A stretch of DNA of 64,000 nucleotides, taken from the NCBI RefSeq assembly GCF_002287175.1, contig NZ_LMVM01000023.1:248001-312000 (forward strand), read 5' to 3'. This DNA is from Methanobacterium bryantii. GTDB lineage: Archaea; Methanobacteriota; Methanobacteria; Methanobacteriales; Methanobacteriaceae. Every line of letters starts with the position of its first letter. Positions within the stretch are counted from its first letter, which is position 1. Below are positions 10,871 to 20,456 of the stretch, piece by piece. The translations under genes were made by a program, and so were the position numbers. The notes under the pieces were generated by a model. That model was not told the origin of the DNA. It worked only from the letters and a program-made list of their open reading frames with translations, and did no database searches.

Positions 10871-12244
10871 ATGAAAGTATACAATACCATGACCCGTAAA
10901 AAAGAAGAACTAAAGCCTATGAACAAAAATAGAATAAAAATGTTTGTATGCGGACCAACAGTTTACGACAAATCACATATCGGGCACGGAAGAACTTACA
11001 TTGCTTTCGACATTATAGCAAGATACCTTAAATATAAAGGATACAGCGTTTTCTACCTGCAAAATATCACAGATATTGATGATAAAATAATTAAAAGAGC
11101 AAATGAACTGGACGTTGAGCCATTAGAACTTGCAAAAAAATATGAAAGCCTCTACTTTAAAGATATGGAACTATTAGGCGTGACCAATGTTAATTATTAT
11201 GCAAGGGCAATGGAGCACCTTACTGAAATAATAAATCAGATTCAAACATTATTAGATAAAGGATTCGCATATGAAACATCTACAGGAGTCTACTTTGATG
11301 AATCTAAGTTAGAAGATTTTGGAAAACTCTCAAACAGAAATATTAAAGACTTAAATATTCATAGAGTTAATCCAGATCTCACAAAAAGAAACCCTGGAGA
11401 TTTTGCACTCTGGAAAAAAAGAGATGAAGAACCATCATGGGACTCTCCATGGGGTAAAGGGCGGCCAGGGTGGCACATCGAAGATACAGCAATAACTGAA
11501 ACCTATTTTGGAGGTCAGTTTGATATTCATGGAGGAGGATTAGACCTTATATTCCCCCACCACGAAGCGGAAATTGCACAAATGGAATCTGCAACTGGTA
11601 AAAAACCAATGGTCAAATACTGGATGCACACTGGTTTTTTGAATGTTAAAGGAGAGAAAATGTCCAAATCACTTGGAAATTTCATTACAATAGGAGAACT
11701 GCTCAAGGAATATGACCCCCAAGTCTTTAGATACTTTGTTCTTTCAACCCATTACAGAAGTCCAATAGATTTCAGCGATGAAGCATTAATGCAGTCCAAA
11801 AACAGCCTTAAAAGGATTCACAAAATAATGGAAACAGTAGATGAGCTTTTAGAAAGCAATATAACTGATGAAAATGGGCATGATGAAAAATATCTTCAAT
11901 TGCTGGAAGATACTAAAGAAGAGTTCTTAGATGCTATGGACAATGACTTTAATACTCCAATTGCGCTTTCGGCACTTTTCAATTTAGTAAGAGATATAAA
12001 TAAAGGAATAAATGAAGAAAAAATATCTAAAAACGTGTTTAAAGAAATAAAAAATTTACTAGATGAATTCGGAGATATTTTAGGGCTTACTTTTTCAGTA
12101 GAATCAACTAAAAGCGATTCTGATGAACTGGTTAATATCCTGATTGATGTAAGAGAAGAGCTCCGTAAAAAGAAAGACTACGAATTATCAGATGAAATTA
12201 GAAGCAGGCTAAAAGATGCAGGAATCAATTTAGAGGATAAATAA
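10871..12244 (+). CDS. cysS: Cysteinyl-tRNA synthetase
   Basis: Class I synthetase that charges tRNA-Cys, 457 residues. The N-terminus has CGPTVYDKSHIGHGR, with the HIGH-type motif HIGH, and the KMSKS signature is in GEKMSKSLGNF. The zinc-site region reads GRPGWHIEDTA and FPHHEAEIAQ. The bacterial Cys in HIECS is Asp here, which I believe is common in archaeal forms. Many methanogens make Cys-tRNA through phosphoserine instead, so a dedicated cysS beside tRNA-Cys, cysE and cysK points to a direct cysteine route. Confidence 0.95.
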   Translation: MKVYNTMTRKKEELKPMNKNRIKMFVCGPTVYDKSHIGHGRTYIAFDIIARYLKYKGYSVFYLQNITDIDDKIIKRANELDVEPLELAKKYESLYFKDMELLGVTNVNYYARAMEHLTEIINQIQTLLDKGFAYETSTGVYFDESKLEDFGKLSNRNIKDLNIHRVNPDLTKRNPGDFALWKKRDEEPSWDSPWGKGRPGWHIEDTAITETYFGGQFDIHGGGLDLIFPHHEAEIAQMESATGKKPMVKYWMHTGFLNVKGEKMSKSLGNFITIGELLKEYDPQVFRYFVLSTHYRSPIDFSDEALMQSKNSLKRIHKIMETVDELLESNITDENGHDEKYLQLLEDTKEEFLDAMDNDFNTPIALSALFNLVRDINKGINEEKISKNVFKEIKNLLDEFGDILGLTFSVESTKSDSDELVNILIDVREELRKKKDYELSDEIRSRLKDAGINLEDK

Positions 12245-12385
12245 ACCCTTCTTAATCTTTAAATGAGTGATATCACTTAATTCAAAAACAGTACGATTTT
12301 TTTATTTACTTCAAATCCAGTTTAAAAAGAATAAATAGCATAATATGCCTATTTAGAAAAATGATTAATTAGAGTATAACTCCAA

Positions 12386-12781
12386 TTAAATACAGTAATC
12401 CACATCTGAGTCCCTATTAGAACCCAAGCATGCAGTACAACCTGTAGGAATTTTATCTTTTTCTTTATGCAACTGACAGATTATTTCTTCAGCTTTAACA
12501 TTTTTACATATTTCACATATTCTTTGAATGATGCGGTCCGGCCCAAGCTCTTGCTCCGTTAGATCTTTTGCAAGCATTTTAATCATATTCTGGGTCTTTT
12601 CATCAAATTTGATTCCGTGTCCTCGTTTATCACTTACATACTGTGAAACTGCAGGTTGAGTTATATCCAGCAACTCAGAAATCCTTTTTTGTTTTATACC
12701 TAATTTAAGAAGCTCTTTAGCTAATTCAGACCTTATACTTGGAATTACGTACCATACAACTATTTCACATGGTGGTCTCAT
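12386..12781 (-). CDS. Cysteine-rich XRE-type transcriptional regulator
   Basis: A 131-residue predicted DNA-binding protein. A helix-turn-helix occupies about 26-55 (KQKRISELLDITQPAVSQYV). The C-terminal half has Cys89, Cys92, Cys102, Cys115, Cys118 and Cys130, including two CxxC pairs, and Cys5 is near the start; such a set could bind an Fe-S cluster or zinc, or sense redox or sulfide. It resembles archaeal COG2522-type regulators. It lies between cysS and cysE, and a palindrome ATAACATATGTTAT lies about 90 bases upstream of its start. I infer it is the candidate regulator of the AAC-N4-GTT sites. Confidence 0.8.
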   Translation of the reverse strand: MRPPCEIVVWYVIPSIRSELAKELLKLGIKQKRISELLDITQPAVSQYVSDKRGHGIKFDEKTQNMIKMLAKDLTEQELGPDRIIQRICEICKNVKAEEIICQLHKEKDKIPTGCTACLGSNRDSDVDYCI

Positions 12782-12868
12782 TTTATCACCCTTATTTATA
12801 TACTATTTTGAGATTTAGTTAATTATTTTTTGAAATTAAAGTTTAAATAACACAGTTAAGTGAACAAT

Positions 12869-12882
12869 ATAACATATGTTAT
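12869..12882. promoter_or_regulatory. Variant AAC-N4-GTT palindrome upstream of the XRE regulator
   Basis: ATAACATATGTTAT is a perfect palindrome with the same AAC-N4-GTT frame as the other sites but a TA instead of AT centre. Its position about 90 bases before the regulator start would suit autoregulation. Confidence 0.45.
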
Positions 12883-13022
12883 GAAGTCTTATACCCTTTA
12901 CGGTATTTAATCAACATGTACAATTTAATTGTATCTAACTCAATATTTAAATTGTTTAATTAAATTAAATCAAATTATAAAATTAAGGTATCATTAAATC
13001 TTAAAAAAAATAAGCGATGTAA

Positions 13023-13736
13023 TTAGATGCCTGCCCCTTCTGAAAATATTTCTTCAATCTCTGATTTTTTATTAAATAATTCATCTATATTTATAGTTGT
13101 TGTAGATAATCCTAACGCTTTAAGCTGCATTTCCATTTCATCTTGACGCTGCAGAATAAGTTTAATCACTTCTGCAATTGGATCAGGCAGTTCCCCATGG
13201 TCAAGATCAATAGCACATTTCCTCTTTTCTTTAACATTTCTTCCAGGTATTCCAACTACTGTAGACCCTGGAGGAGCTGATTTTAAAACTACTGAGCCTG
13301 CACCAATTTTTGAACAATTCCCAATGGAAATATCTCCTATTATTTTGGCTCCTGAGCCTATAACAACCCCACTTCCAATTGTTGGGTGTCTTTTCTTCCT
13401 TTCAAGGCTTGTTCCACCAAGTACAACACCCTGGTAGATCAATACGTCATCTCCTACAATTGCAGTTTCTCCAACTACAACACCCATCCCGTGATCGATG
13501 AAAACTCTTTTTCCAATTTTTGCGCCAGGATGTATTTCAATACCAGTTAGAAGACGGGCCAGTGCAGATATAAAACGTCCAGTAAATAGATGGTTACGAA
13601 TCCAGAACCAATGAGCTATTTCATACCCCCATATAGCATGAAGTCCAGGATATGTGAGAAATATTTCCAATTTACTTCTTGCTGCGGGATCCCTCAGCAT
13701 CACCATTTCTATATCCTCTTTGATCCTTTCAAACAT
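13023..13736 (-). CDS. cysE: Serine O-acetyltransferase CysE
   Basis: CysE activates serine with acetyl-CoA, the first step of bacterial-type cysteine synthesis. The N-terminal helical part ([20 protein letters not shown]) is followed by left-handed hexapeptide repeats with [12 protein letters not shown] and [13 protein letters not shown]. The ATG at 13736 follows GGAGG with 8 bases spacing, better supported than the upstream in-frame start at 13769. It lies about 90 bases downstream of cysK on the same strand, so the two probably form an operon. The C-terminus is extended by about 50 residues beyond short CysE forms. Confidence 0.92.
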   Translation of the reverse strand: MFERIKEDIEMVMLRDPAARSKLEIFLTYPGLHAIWGYEIAHWFWIRNHLFTGRFISALARLLTGIEIHPGAKIGKRVFIDHGMGVVVGETAIVGDDVLIYQGVVLGGTSLERKKRHPTIGSGVVIGSGAKIIGDISIGNCSKIGAGSVVLKSAPPGSTVVGIPGRNVKEKRKCAIDLDHGELPDPIAEVIKLILQRQDEMEMQLKALGLSTTTINIDELFNKKSEIEEIFSEGAGI

Positions 13737-13825
13737 GATATTGGCCTCCCACTCAATTATTAAAAACAAAATTATAACATACGTAGCAGGTATCGCATGT
13801 CTTTATATTATGAACATTTTTTTAC

Positions 13826-14806
13826 TTAAAGTTGAACACCTTCAGCAGTATGGAAGATTTTTTCAAATACCCATTCCATACTCAAGTACCTTTCTCCAGT
13901 ATCCGGGAGAATTACAACGATTCTTTTACCTTTATTTTCTTCCCTTTTTGCAAGCTGGACAGCAGCCCATGTGGCAGCTCCAGAAGAAATTCCTGCAAAG
14001 ATTCCTTCTTCCCTTGCAAGTCTGAGCAATGTATCTGCTGCATCTTCGTCTTTTACTGGAATGATTTCATCTACTAATTCTGGTTTATATACATCAGGGA
14101 TAAATCCTGCACCTATTCCTTGAATCTTGTGAGGTCCAGATTTTCCGCCAGATAGTACAGGAGAAGCTGCAGGTTCAACGGCAACGGCCTTAAGATCAGG
14201 ATTATGTTCTTTTAAAACTTCTGCAATACCTGTTATTGTTCCACCAGTACCTACACCTGCCACCAAGATATCTACTTTACCGTCAGTGTCCCTTAATATT
14301 TCCTGTGCAGTGGTTTCCCTGTGAATTTTAGGATTTGCAGGGTTTTTGAACTGCTGAAGTACTACTGCATTTGGTATTTCTTTAACAAGCTCTTCGGCCT
14401 TTGCTATTGCCCCGGGCATTCCACCCTCACCAGGAGTAAGTACTATTTCAGCTCCAAATAATGCCAATAATTTTCTACGTTCTATAGACATCGTATCTGG
14501 CATTGTAAGGAGTAATCTGTATCCTTTCGCTGCGGCAACAAATGAAAGTGCAATTCCAGTGTTTCCGCTTGTAGGTTCAATTATAACCGAGTCTTTATTT
14601 ATGACTCCAGCTTCTTCCCCAGCTTCAACCAGTGCAACACCAATTCTATCTTTTACACTGCTTATTGGATTAAATGATTCAAGTTTTGCAACGACTTCTG
14701 CCTCTGCACCTTCTGTAACTCTATTTAACCTGACCAAGGGAGTATTTCCTATAAGTTCTGTTGCATCATTTGCTATCCCTCTTGTTAATTCAGGCATATT
14801 TACCAT
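13826..14806 (-). CDS. cysK: Cysteine synthase CysK
   Basis: An O-acetylserine sulfhydrylase of 326 residues that makes cysteine from O-acetylserine and sulfide. The PLP lysine is in [11 protein letters not shown], the asparagine loop is [11 protein letters not shown] and the phosphate-binding loop is [10 protein letters not shown]. The start at 14806 follows AAGGTGAAAAA on the coding strand. Two adjacent operator palindromes lie 50-80 bases upstream. With cysE it supplies cysteine to the neighbouring nifS, cysS and tRNA-Cys. High similarity to bacterial enzymes suggests old transfer from bacteria. Confidence 0.95.
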   Translation of the reverse strand: MVNMPELTRGIANDATELIGNTPLVRLNRVTEGAEAEVVAKLESFNPISSVKDRIGVALVEAGEEAGVINKDSVIIEPTSGNTGIALSFVAAAKGYRLLLTMPDTMSIERRKLLALFGAEIVLTPGEGGMPGAIAKAEELVKEIPNAVVLQQFKNPANPKIHRETTAQEILRDTDGKVDILVAGVGTGGTITGIAEVLKEHNPDLKAVAVEPAASPVLSGGKSGPHKIQGIGAGFIPDVYKPELVDEIIPVKDEDAADTLLRLAREEGIFAGISSGAATWAAVQLAKREENKGKRIVVILPDTGERYLSMEWVFEKIFHTAEGVQL

Positions 14807-15146
14807 TTTTTCACCTTATTTTCTCCATTTTTTTATTGTTTTTTATGATTTATATAACTATTGTTATAATATAACAATTGTTAAGTAATGATTATAGAAG
14901 ATGTGGCAGAGGATGCCACCATATAACAATAGTTATAATCATCATTAGTGTGCTGATTACTATAAATACTTAACGATCGTTAAGTTACTGAAAGTTGGAA
15001 AACATTAGTCATGTTACCAAAAGCCAGCGGATTTTAAATTTATAGTGAAAATCATCAGAAAAGTCACTGATTAATATAAATTTAAATACAAGCTCCAGCA
15101 ATACTATACTTTTCTCGCTTTTAAAAGTATTCATTATCCAATTTAA
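14807..15146. promoter_or_regulatory. Divergent cysK / EamA control region with four operators
   Basis: A 340-base divergent spacer. Operators: TATAACTATTGTTATA (14853-14868) and TATAACAATTGTTAAG (14870-14885) nearest cysK, TATAACAATAGTTATA (14922-14937) in the middle, and the perfect palindrome CTTAACGATCGTTAAG (14969-14984). The last follows a TATA box TATAAATA (14961-14968) pointing to the EamA gene. A short GGCAGAGGATGCC hairpin lies at about 14904-14918. This is the densest operator cluster in the window. Confidence 0.65.
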
Positions 15147-16109
15147 GTGAAGATTTTTATGTATAAACAAGTTAAGCCCATAAAGAACAACAACACATCG
15201 CTGGTGATTGCCGGCCTCATTCTCACCAATATCTTCTGGGGAGCATCAGGAGTAGCTGTGAAAGTTGCACAGCTGCAGCTGGGAACCTTTGAAATTGTAG
15301 CCCTGCGATTTATCGCTGCAATGCCCCTTTTAATCACTGCCACAGTACTATGGAAAGGCTGGGGAGCCCTAAAAATAGATAAGAAAGATTTACCTTATAT
15401 TGCAATACTAGCGTTTCTAGGTATCCCACTCGAATTTTTGCTGCAGGTAACTTCATTGGCATATACCACAGCAACATGTTTTACCCTTATATTCAGCCTT
15501 TCTCCATTCTTTATAATTTTTGCATCTGCAGTTTTAATTAAAGAGAAAATTACTCGACATAAATCTATTGGTGCATTAATCGGGTTTATAGGAGTAACAT
15601 TCATAATTACAAACGGCAGTTTAGCTGTCCCCACCAATCTTCTGGGTGATGCAGTGGCCATCATGGCCAATATAGTCTGGGCCATTTATACCGTCCTGGG
15701 AAAATCAATAAACGAGAAATACTCTGCACTTACAGTACTTAATTATACTTTTATATTTGGCGCGCTAGAATTAGTGCCATTTTACCTCATATCGCCAGGG
15801 TTATCTCCTGCAGCATTCACTGAATCTACATGGACAGCGATGATATTCCTTACCATCTTCTGTTCGCTAGTTGCATTTTTACTGTATAACTACGGTACAG
15901 AAAAGTTACCGGCTTCCATTGCAGGTATGTTTATATACGTTCAGCCTTTATCAGGTGTAGCTTTAGCTGCTCTAGTGCTTGGAGAGTCGATAACTGTTTA
16001 CACGATACTTGGAACATTCCTTATCATATACGGCATTTATGAAGCAGAGCGCAGAGGCGGCATAATAAACGGGATAAAAAACGTTGAAAATAACCGTAAA
16101 TCCCAATAA
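15147..16109 (+). CDS. EamA/DMT-family transporter
   Basis: A 320-residue protein with about ten membrane helices in two homologous EamA halves, typical of drug/metabolite exporters. Each half begins with the usual N/FWG or NIVWAIY motif (TNIFWGASGV and MANIVWAIYTV). The GTG start at 15147 and the ATG at 15159 are both possible. Because its promoter carries the same operators as cysK, I infer a role in exporting cysteine, a related amino acid or a sulfur metabolite; some EamA proteins of enteric bacteria export cysteine pathway metabolites. Confidence 0.85.
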   Translation: MKIFMYKQVKPIKNNNTSLVIAGLILTNIFWGASGVAVKVAQLQLGTFEIVALRFIAAMPLLITATVLWKGWGALKIDKKDLPYIAILAFLGIPLEFLLQVTSLAYTTATCFTLIFSLSPFFIIFASAVLIKEKITRHKSIGALIGFIGVTFIITNGSLAVPTNLLGDAVAIMANIVWAIYTVLGKSINEKYSALTVLNYTFIFGALELVPFYLISPGLSPAAFTESTWTAMIFLTIFCSLVAFLLYNYGTEKLPASIAGMFIYVQPLSGVALAALVLGESITVYTILGTFLIIYGIYEAERRGGIINGIKNVENNRKSQ

Positions 16110-16158
16110 ATCTTAGCCAATTTACTGTAAAAATAAAATGTGTTTAAAAAATAGTAGT

Positions 16159-16509
16159 TTATGAGTTTTCTTCGGAGGATTCTTCCTGAATTAACTCATA
16201 TACTTTCTTCAGGGCATCATCTATCAGCATAGGTATTATTACAGGCTGAATTCCGTGTGCTATAAGTTTATCTCCAGCTCCGCAGCCTACCTGACTGACC
16301 AGTACACCATCAACGTCTGAAATTATTTTTATAGTGTCCTCAGTGGTACTTCCACCAGAAGGATTACATGAAGGAGTGTTCTCTCTAAGTTCCAGAACCT
16401 CATAGCTGCCATCATCCTTAAGTTCAACTATTAAAAACTGATTTGCTCTACCAAAATGCTGGTTTACAAATTTTCCATCGCTGGTTGCAATTGCTATTTT
16501 ATAACTCAT
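16159..16509 (-). CDS. NifX/NifY-like dinitrogenase cofactor domain protein
   Basis: A 116-residue single-domain protein of the dinitrogenase iron-molybdenum cofactor family. It begins IAIATSDGKFVNQHFGRA, the typical start of this fold, and ends in an acidic tail. Family members bind iron-sulfur or metal cofactors and act as carriers. There is no nitrogenase gene nearby, so a general Fe-S or metal role next to sulfur genes is more likely. It is convergent with the EamA gene. Confidence 0.85.
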   Translation of the reverse strand: MSYKIAIATSDGKFVNQHFGRANQFLIVELKDDGSYEVLELRENTPSCNPSGGSTTEDTIKIISDVDGVLVSQVGCGAGDKLIAHGIQPVIIPMLIDDALKKVYELIQEESSEENS

Positions 16510-16643
16510 TTTGAAACCTGGTTAATGATATTAAATTCATTATATTTAGACTTTTAAACAAATTAAAAACTTAAAAATTACAGTAATAATGAATAATAAA
16601 CGCTTGAAAACGGACAAAAGTGGTTTTAAGAACATTTATGTTC

Positions 16644-17042
16644 TTAAGCAACTTTTGCACCTGCTTCTGGACCGGGTTGAACTGAATAAATTTCTTCTAC
16701 TTTTAACAGGACCGCCGCTTTTGGTGCGTGTTTGCTCGATACGCTTTTTACCCAGTCAACAGCTTCATCGAAGTATTTACCAGATTCAATTACTTCCACC
16801 GTTCCTTTAAACTGATAAGGGCATTTTGAAGCGTCCCTAGGAACTAAACTTGCTTTTGGATTATTTTCAAGATTTTTACGTGTTTTATTCATATAATTGT
16901 CCACAATCATTATGGTTTTGCTGTCCATGGGTCTTGCAAATCCAATTGGAACAACATTGGGAGTTCCATCAGCCGTTGAAGTTGCAAAGAAAACCACATT
17001 CTCTCTTTCTACAGCATCCATCATTTCTTTTGTCATTACCAT
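16644..17042 (-). CDS. Pyridoxamine 5'-phosphate oxidase-like flavin protein
   Basis: A 132-residue split-barrel protein of the PNPOx-like FMN-binding family (VVFFATSTADGTPNVVPIGFARPMD). It lacks the features of true PdxH and probably binds FMN or F420. The start at 17042 follows TGGTGATTTAA. An operator and a TATA box lie directly upstream, so it appears to be co-regulated with cysteine genes. The substrate is unknown. Confidence 0.8.
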   Translation of the reverse strand: MVMTKEMMDAVERENVVFFATSTADGTPNVVPIGFARPMDSKTIMIVDNYMNKTRKNLENNPKASLVPRDASKCPYQFKGTVEVIESGKYFDEAVDWVKSVSSKHAPKAAVLLKVEEIYSVQPGPEAGAKVA

Positions 17043-17061
17043 TTAAATCACCAGTTATACC

Positions 17062-17085
17062 TATAACAATTGTTAATATATAAGC
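17062..17085 (-). promoter_or_regulatory. Operator and TATA box of the flavin split-barrel gene
   Basis: TATAACAATTGTTAAT (17062-17077) lies 20 bases before the start codon. Read on the minus strand it follows a TATA element CTTATATATT (17076-17085), so operator and promoter abut as at thi4. Confidence 0.6.
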
Positions 17086-17179
17086 TTTTTGCAAAAATTA
17101 ACCTGTAAATCAACTTAATTTCAAATTGACTGAAAAATATTAAAAATATGATTAACATGGTAAAATTTATAACATTTAT

Positions 17180-17195
17180 TATAACAATAGTTATA
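17180..17195. promoter_or_regulatory. Operator upstream of the MoaD/ThiS gene
   Basis: TATAACAATAGTTATA, a 16-base site with one mismatch to perfect symmetry, lies about 100 bases before the MoaD/ThiS start. A TATA-like AATTTATA stands just upstream at about 17164-17171. Confidence 0.6.
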
Positions 17196-17294
17196 AAAGA
17201 AGTCAGCTTAAAATCAAAATAGTGCCAATTTGAGCTAAGTTGATGTTAATTCAGATTTACATATTTTTAAATCAAACAAATCAGGAGAAATATT

Positions 17295-17570
17295 ATGGTT
17301 AATGTAAAATTTTTAGCACGTTTTAGAGATATCACAGGAAAAAGATCCGTATCTATTGAACATAATGGGAGCATATCAGACTTAATGAACACCCTAACTG
17401 AAAAATACGGGAACGAATTTAAAGATGCTTTATTTGATAAAAAAGGAAATTTAAGAGATTACATGAAAATAATCGTAAACGGAGAAGATGTTGAGTCAAA
17501 TGGAGGCTTAGAATCAAACGTCGAAAACAATGATGAAGTTGTAATCTTCCAAACCATTGCAGGAGGATAA
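17295..17570 (+). CDS. MoaD/ThiS-family sulfur carrier protein
   Basis: A 91-residue beta-grasp protein that ends in IAGG, the diglycine tail that is adenylated and thiocarboxylated to carry sulfur in molybdopterin or thiamine synthesis, or used as a ubiquitin-like modifier (SAMP) in archaea. An AGGAGAAATATT element precedes the ATG. Its operator places it in the presumed sulfur regulon. Whether it serves MoaE, a thiolation enzyme or protein conjugation cannot be told from the window. Confidence 0.85.
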   Translation: MVNVKFLARFRDITGKRSVSIEHNGSISDLMNTLTEKYGNEFKDALFDKKGNLRDYMKIIVNGEDVESNGGLESNVENNDEVVIFQTIAGG

Positions 17571-17740
17571 TTTCCTAATTTTACACTTTTGGGAACCAAG
17601 AAGTTAGATATTCCACGGATAAATTCAAATTAAATAACATTATTTTTGTTTTTAAACATTAATTAAATGCCATATCCAGTATAATTTATTTACAAACATT
17701 TTTTTTAAATTTTAATAAATGAAAACTTTATACAATAAAA

Positions 17741-17756
17741 TATAACAATTGTTATA
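17741..17756. promoter_or_regulatory. Perfect operator upstream of the broken transporter gene
   Basis: TATAACAATTGTTATA is a perfect 16-base palindrome. A TATA-like TTTATACA lies at about 17727-17734 and a strong AAGGAGGAATTATT ribosome site follows at about 17776-17789. Confidence 0.6.
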
Positions 17757-17789
17757 TAAGGCAGAGAGTTAAAATAAGGAGGAATTATT

Positions 17790-18687
17790 CATCCACATAG
17801 GTTACCTATCAACCATATACCACACGTCATTATCCTGAAAAATGAACCTTTAGGGAATTTAAATGATTATAATTTAGAATGGTCCCTGTTTGCCACAGGG
17901 CCCACAAAGATGCATTTGCTTCAGGAGATCTGGATGCAGGTTATATTGGTCTCCCTCCCATCATGATTGGGATTGAAAACGGTTTAAAGGTTAAGTGTGT
18001 TGGCGGAGGACATGTAGAATGAACAGTAATGGTTGCCCCCACTATTATAAAACTTTTGATGAATTAAGCAGTGTAAATGCTGTTTTAAAACAATTTGAAG
18101 GTAAAAAAATCGGAACACCATCGAAAAGATGTATACCCGATGTGATAATACGTGAACTAACTAAAAATCTTGATATTGAAATTAAAAACTTTCCATGGGC
18201 TGATTTTATACCCGATGCAGTAGAAGAAGTAGAAATCGCTGCAGGTGTTGGAACACCATCCCTTGCATCAGTCACCTCCAGAAGATTTTCATCCAATGTT
18301 GTTATTCCGCTGCATAAGCCATGGCCTTATAATCCAAGCTATGACATAGTGGTAAGAGAAGAATTAATTGATGAATCACCTGAATTTATAACAGACTTTC
18401 TGAAAGCCCATGAAGAGGCGACATGTAACTTAATAAGATTACATCCTGAGCAAGCAGCAGAAATAGCTTTAAAAGAAGTTAAAGTTGTTGATGAAGATTT
18501 TGTGCTTGATACGTATAAAATATCTCCAAAGTACTGTGCAGGTATTCCAGAGGAATATAGAAATTCCACACTTAAATTTATTCCAGTTCTACAGAGATTA
18601 GGCTATATGAAAGGGGATCTAAATCAGGAAAATATTTTTAACCTTGAATTTATTAAAAAAATTCACCCCGAGCCTGCTCATTACTGA
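17790..18687 (+). pseudogene. Broken ABC-type substrate-binding protein gene (NitT/TauT family)
   Basis: Pieces of one protein occur in three reading frames. IHIGYLSTIYHTS is at about 17790-17830, then NLEWSLFATGP in another frame, then FASGDLDAGYIGLPPIMIGI and VKCVGGGHVE in a third. An in-frame TGA at about 18018 interrupts GHVE-TVMVAPT, and a further shift leads into the long intact C-terminal frame (YYKTFDELSSVNAVLKQFEG onward). The start codon is also lost after an intact GGAGG. The family is COG0715-like, for sulfonate, nitrate or similar substrates. The operator and ribosome site remain. At least three frameshifts and a stop make a pseudogene the best call. Confidence 0.8.
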
Positions 18688-18699
18688 TAATTTAGCTGT

Positions 18700-18987
18700 T
18701 TACTTTCGGATGTTCAATTCCCTTTCGATTTCTTGATTTATTCTGTTTAATTCGTCTTGAACCTGCCTAATGTGTTCTTTTTCCTTTTCAGCATTCTTCT
18801 TAAGTTCATTATACCTATCTTCATCTTTTTGCGGATCAGCGGCATTTATCTGGTTGTTCCAGTACCCAATCTGTTTTTTAACTGCATCTAAATATTCCAT
18901 TTCAACGCGTTTCATATTTTTGAGTCTACTAATACGGGTTCTGCTGGTTTCTTCATTCACTTTTTTATTATAATCTTCTGGAGACAT
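18700..18987 (-). CDS. Small coiled-coil protein
   Basis: A 95-residue, highly charged, helical protein with heptad character throughout. It is related to the protein at 24851-25177: both share an E/K-YL-(D/K)-V...YW...A(A/V)D pattern followed by a long charged helix. The pair brackets the CheB-CheR-PAS and histidine kinase genes. There is no recognisable domain; the function is unknown. Confidence 0.65.
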   Translation of the reverse strand: MSPEDYNKKVNEETSRTRISRLKNMKRVEMEYLDAVKKQIGYWNNQINAADPQKDEDRYNELKKNAEKEKEHIRQVQDELNRINQEIERELNIRK

Positions 18988-19172
18988 GAATATATTATGT
19001 TTTAATAATTATAAAAAAATTGTTAATAGAGTTTTTACAGAGATCTAACAAATTATAAAAGTTTATAGATCTAAATTACAAAAGTTTGTATATAACTCTT
19101 ATATATCCTGCAAAATTAATCAAAAAGAACGATTCAAAGGAAATTCTATTAATGATACATGAAGGTGATTTA

Positions 19173-19781
19173 ATGCAAGATTTAAGCAGTATAAAAATGG
19201 AAAATGGATTACTCTATGAAACCATTATAACTACTAAAAATAGTGATGGAACTCCTAATGCAGCCCCAGTAGGCGTAGTATGCAAAAATGGATCTAAAAT
19301 TATATTATATCTTTCAGAAGCTGTACACACACTCCAAAATATTAAAAATAATGGACATTTCATTGTTAACATTTTAAAAGATCCAATTATTTTTACCAAA
19401 AGTATTATGGGAGAGCTTTCCCCTGATTGTTTTAAAAATCACTTAAATGATTTATATATAACTAACGCCGATGCATTTTTTAGTGCAACTGTAATTAAAT
19501 CCAAAGAAATTGAAAAAGGACACAAAATAGGGAATTCTAAATTAACAATAATAACTGCGGAAGTAAATGAAATTATAATTAAAAATAAAAATGTAGAACC
19601 GCTCAATAGAGCAAATTTTGCCATAATAGAATCTTTAATATATCTATGCAGGATAAATATTGTTGATAATAAAACCGCGCAGATGTATTTAGAAAGAATT
19701 AATGAAATGTCAAGGCTTGTAACCCGTGTTGGAAGTACAGAGCATAAAAAAGCCATGAAAGAGATAATCAGCAGCATCTAA
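19173..19781 (+). CDS. DUF447-family flavin split-barrel protein
   Basis: A protein of 202 residues from the ATG at 19173, which follows GAAGGTGATTTA; earlier in-frame starts at 19086 and 19152 lack this. The sequence YETIITTKNSDGTPNAAPVGV is typical of the DUF447 (COG2457) family, which has an FMN-binding split-barrel fold and is frequent in methanogens. The C-terminus ends RLVTRVGSTEHKKAM, as in that family. The function is unknown; an oxidoreductase or flavin-dependent role is likely. Confidence 0.8.
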   Translation: MQDLSSIKMENGLLYETIITTKNSDGTPNAAPVGVVCKNGSKIILYLSEAVHTLQNIKNNGHFIVNILKDPIIFTKSIMGELSPDCFKNHLNDLYITNADAFFSATVIKSKEIEKGHKIGNSKLTIITAEVNEIIIKNKNVEPLNRANFAIIESLIYLCRINIVDNKTAQMYLERINEMSRLVTRVGSTEHKKAMKEIISSI

Positions 19782-20456
19782 ATGTATTTCAACTTTTATT
19801 AGTTTAGATTATAGATTTATGATGGTTTTTCTTACATCTACGCGCCACTACATCATGAGCCTTAAGTTTAACTACAATCGACATAATGCGCGGTAAAAAG
19901 GTAATGCGTTTTATTATGCTCTTCTTTTTTCACCCACGTCATTTAAGCTCACCACTATTCCATATTGAAAAATAATTATTTGCTTTATATCAAAACACGT
20001 ATCTATAAAATTTTAAAGATATATACTCATAATTTAAGAATACTAATTAAAAATTATTTCTTATTAAAGATAATGTCTCCAAATATGATAAGATTATATT
20101 TGAGGAGTAAATTCTGGAAAATTTTGGATTTTTGTTATAAATTGTTATCGTTAAAAATAATGTTCATAAAAAAATGTTAATAGTATTTATGATTAATGGA
20201 ACTTTTCACTTGGAGTAACCATTTATTTAAACAGAATTTCTAATCTTCCATCTCAACTAATCCGGTTAAATGACATTTTATATCTTGTTGAACCGTTTAG
20301 ACTCAAGTTACAGCCCTATTTATTACTTTGGATACTATTATTAATTAGTGAAATATAACATAATAAATAAGTAAACTATACCTCATCATATCCAATTTAC
20401 TAAAAAAGGTTTAATCACTGCTAATTAAAATATTAATCTTAAAAAGGGGAATTCAA
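19782..20456. other. 675-bp AT-rich intergenic region
   Basis: No convincing gene. A 26-codon minus-strand frame at 19804-19884 is followed by very AT-rich DNA. The last 60 bases hold the leader of the CheB-CheR gene with an AAAAGGGGAATTCAA ribosome site. I see no operator palindrome or hairpin array. Confidence 0.5.

Noticed and set aside
11460..11500. Missing zinc-ligand cysteine in CysRS (HIED instead of HIEC)
   Set aside because: I believe this Asp form is usual in archaeal CysRS, so it is not a defect of this gene.
17790..18060. Programmed frameshifting in the substrate-binding protein gene
   Set aside because: Several independent lesions, an in-frame stop and loss of the start codon fit decay, not a recoding event.
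19804..19884. 26-codon minus-strand frame (MSIVVKLKAHDVVARRC...)
   Set aside because: No ribosome site or recognisable similarity; it may be a remnant but cannot be supported.
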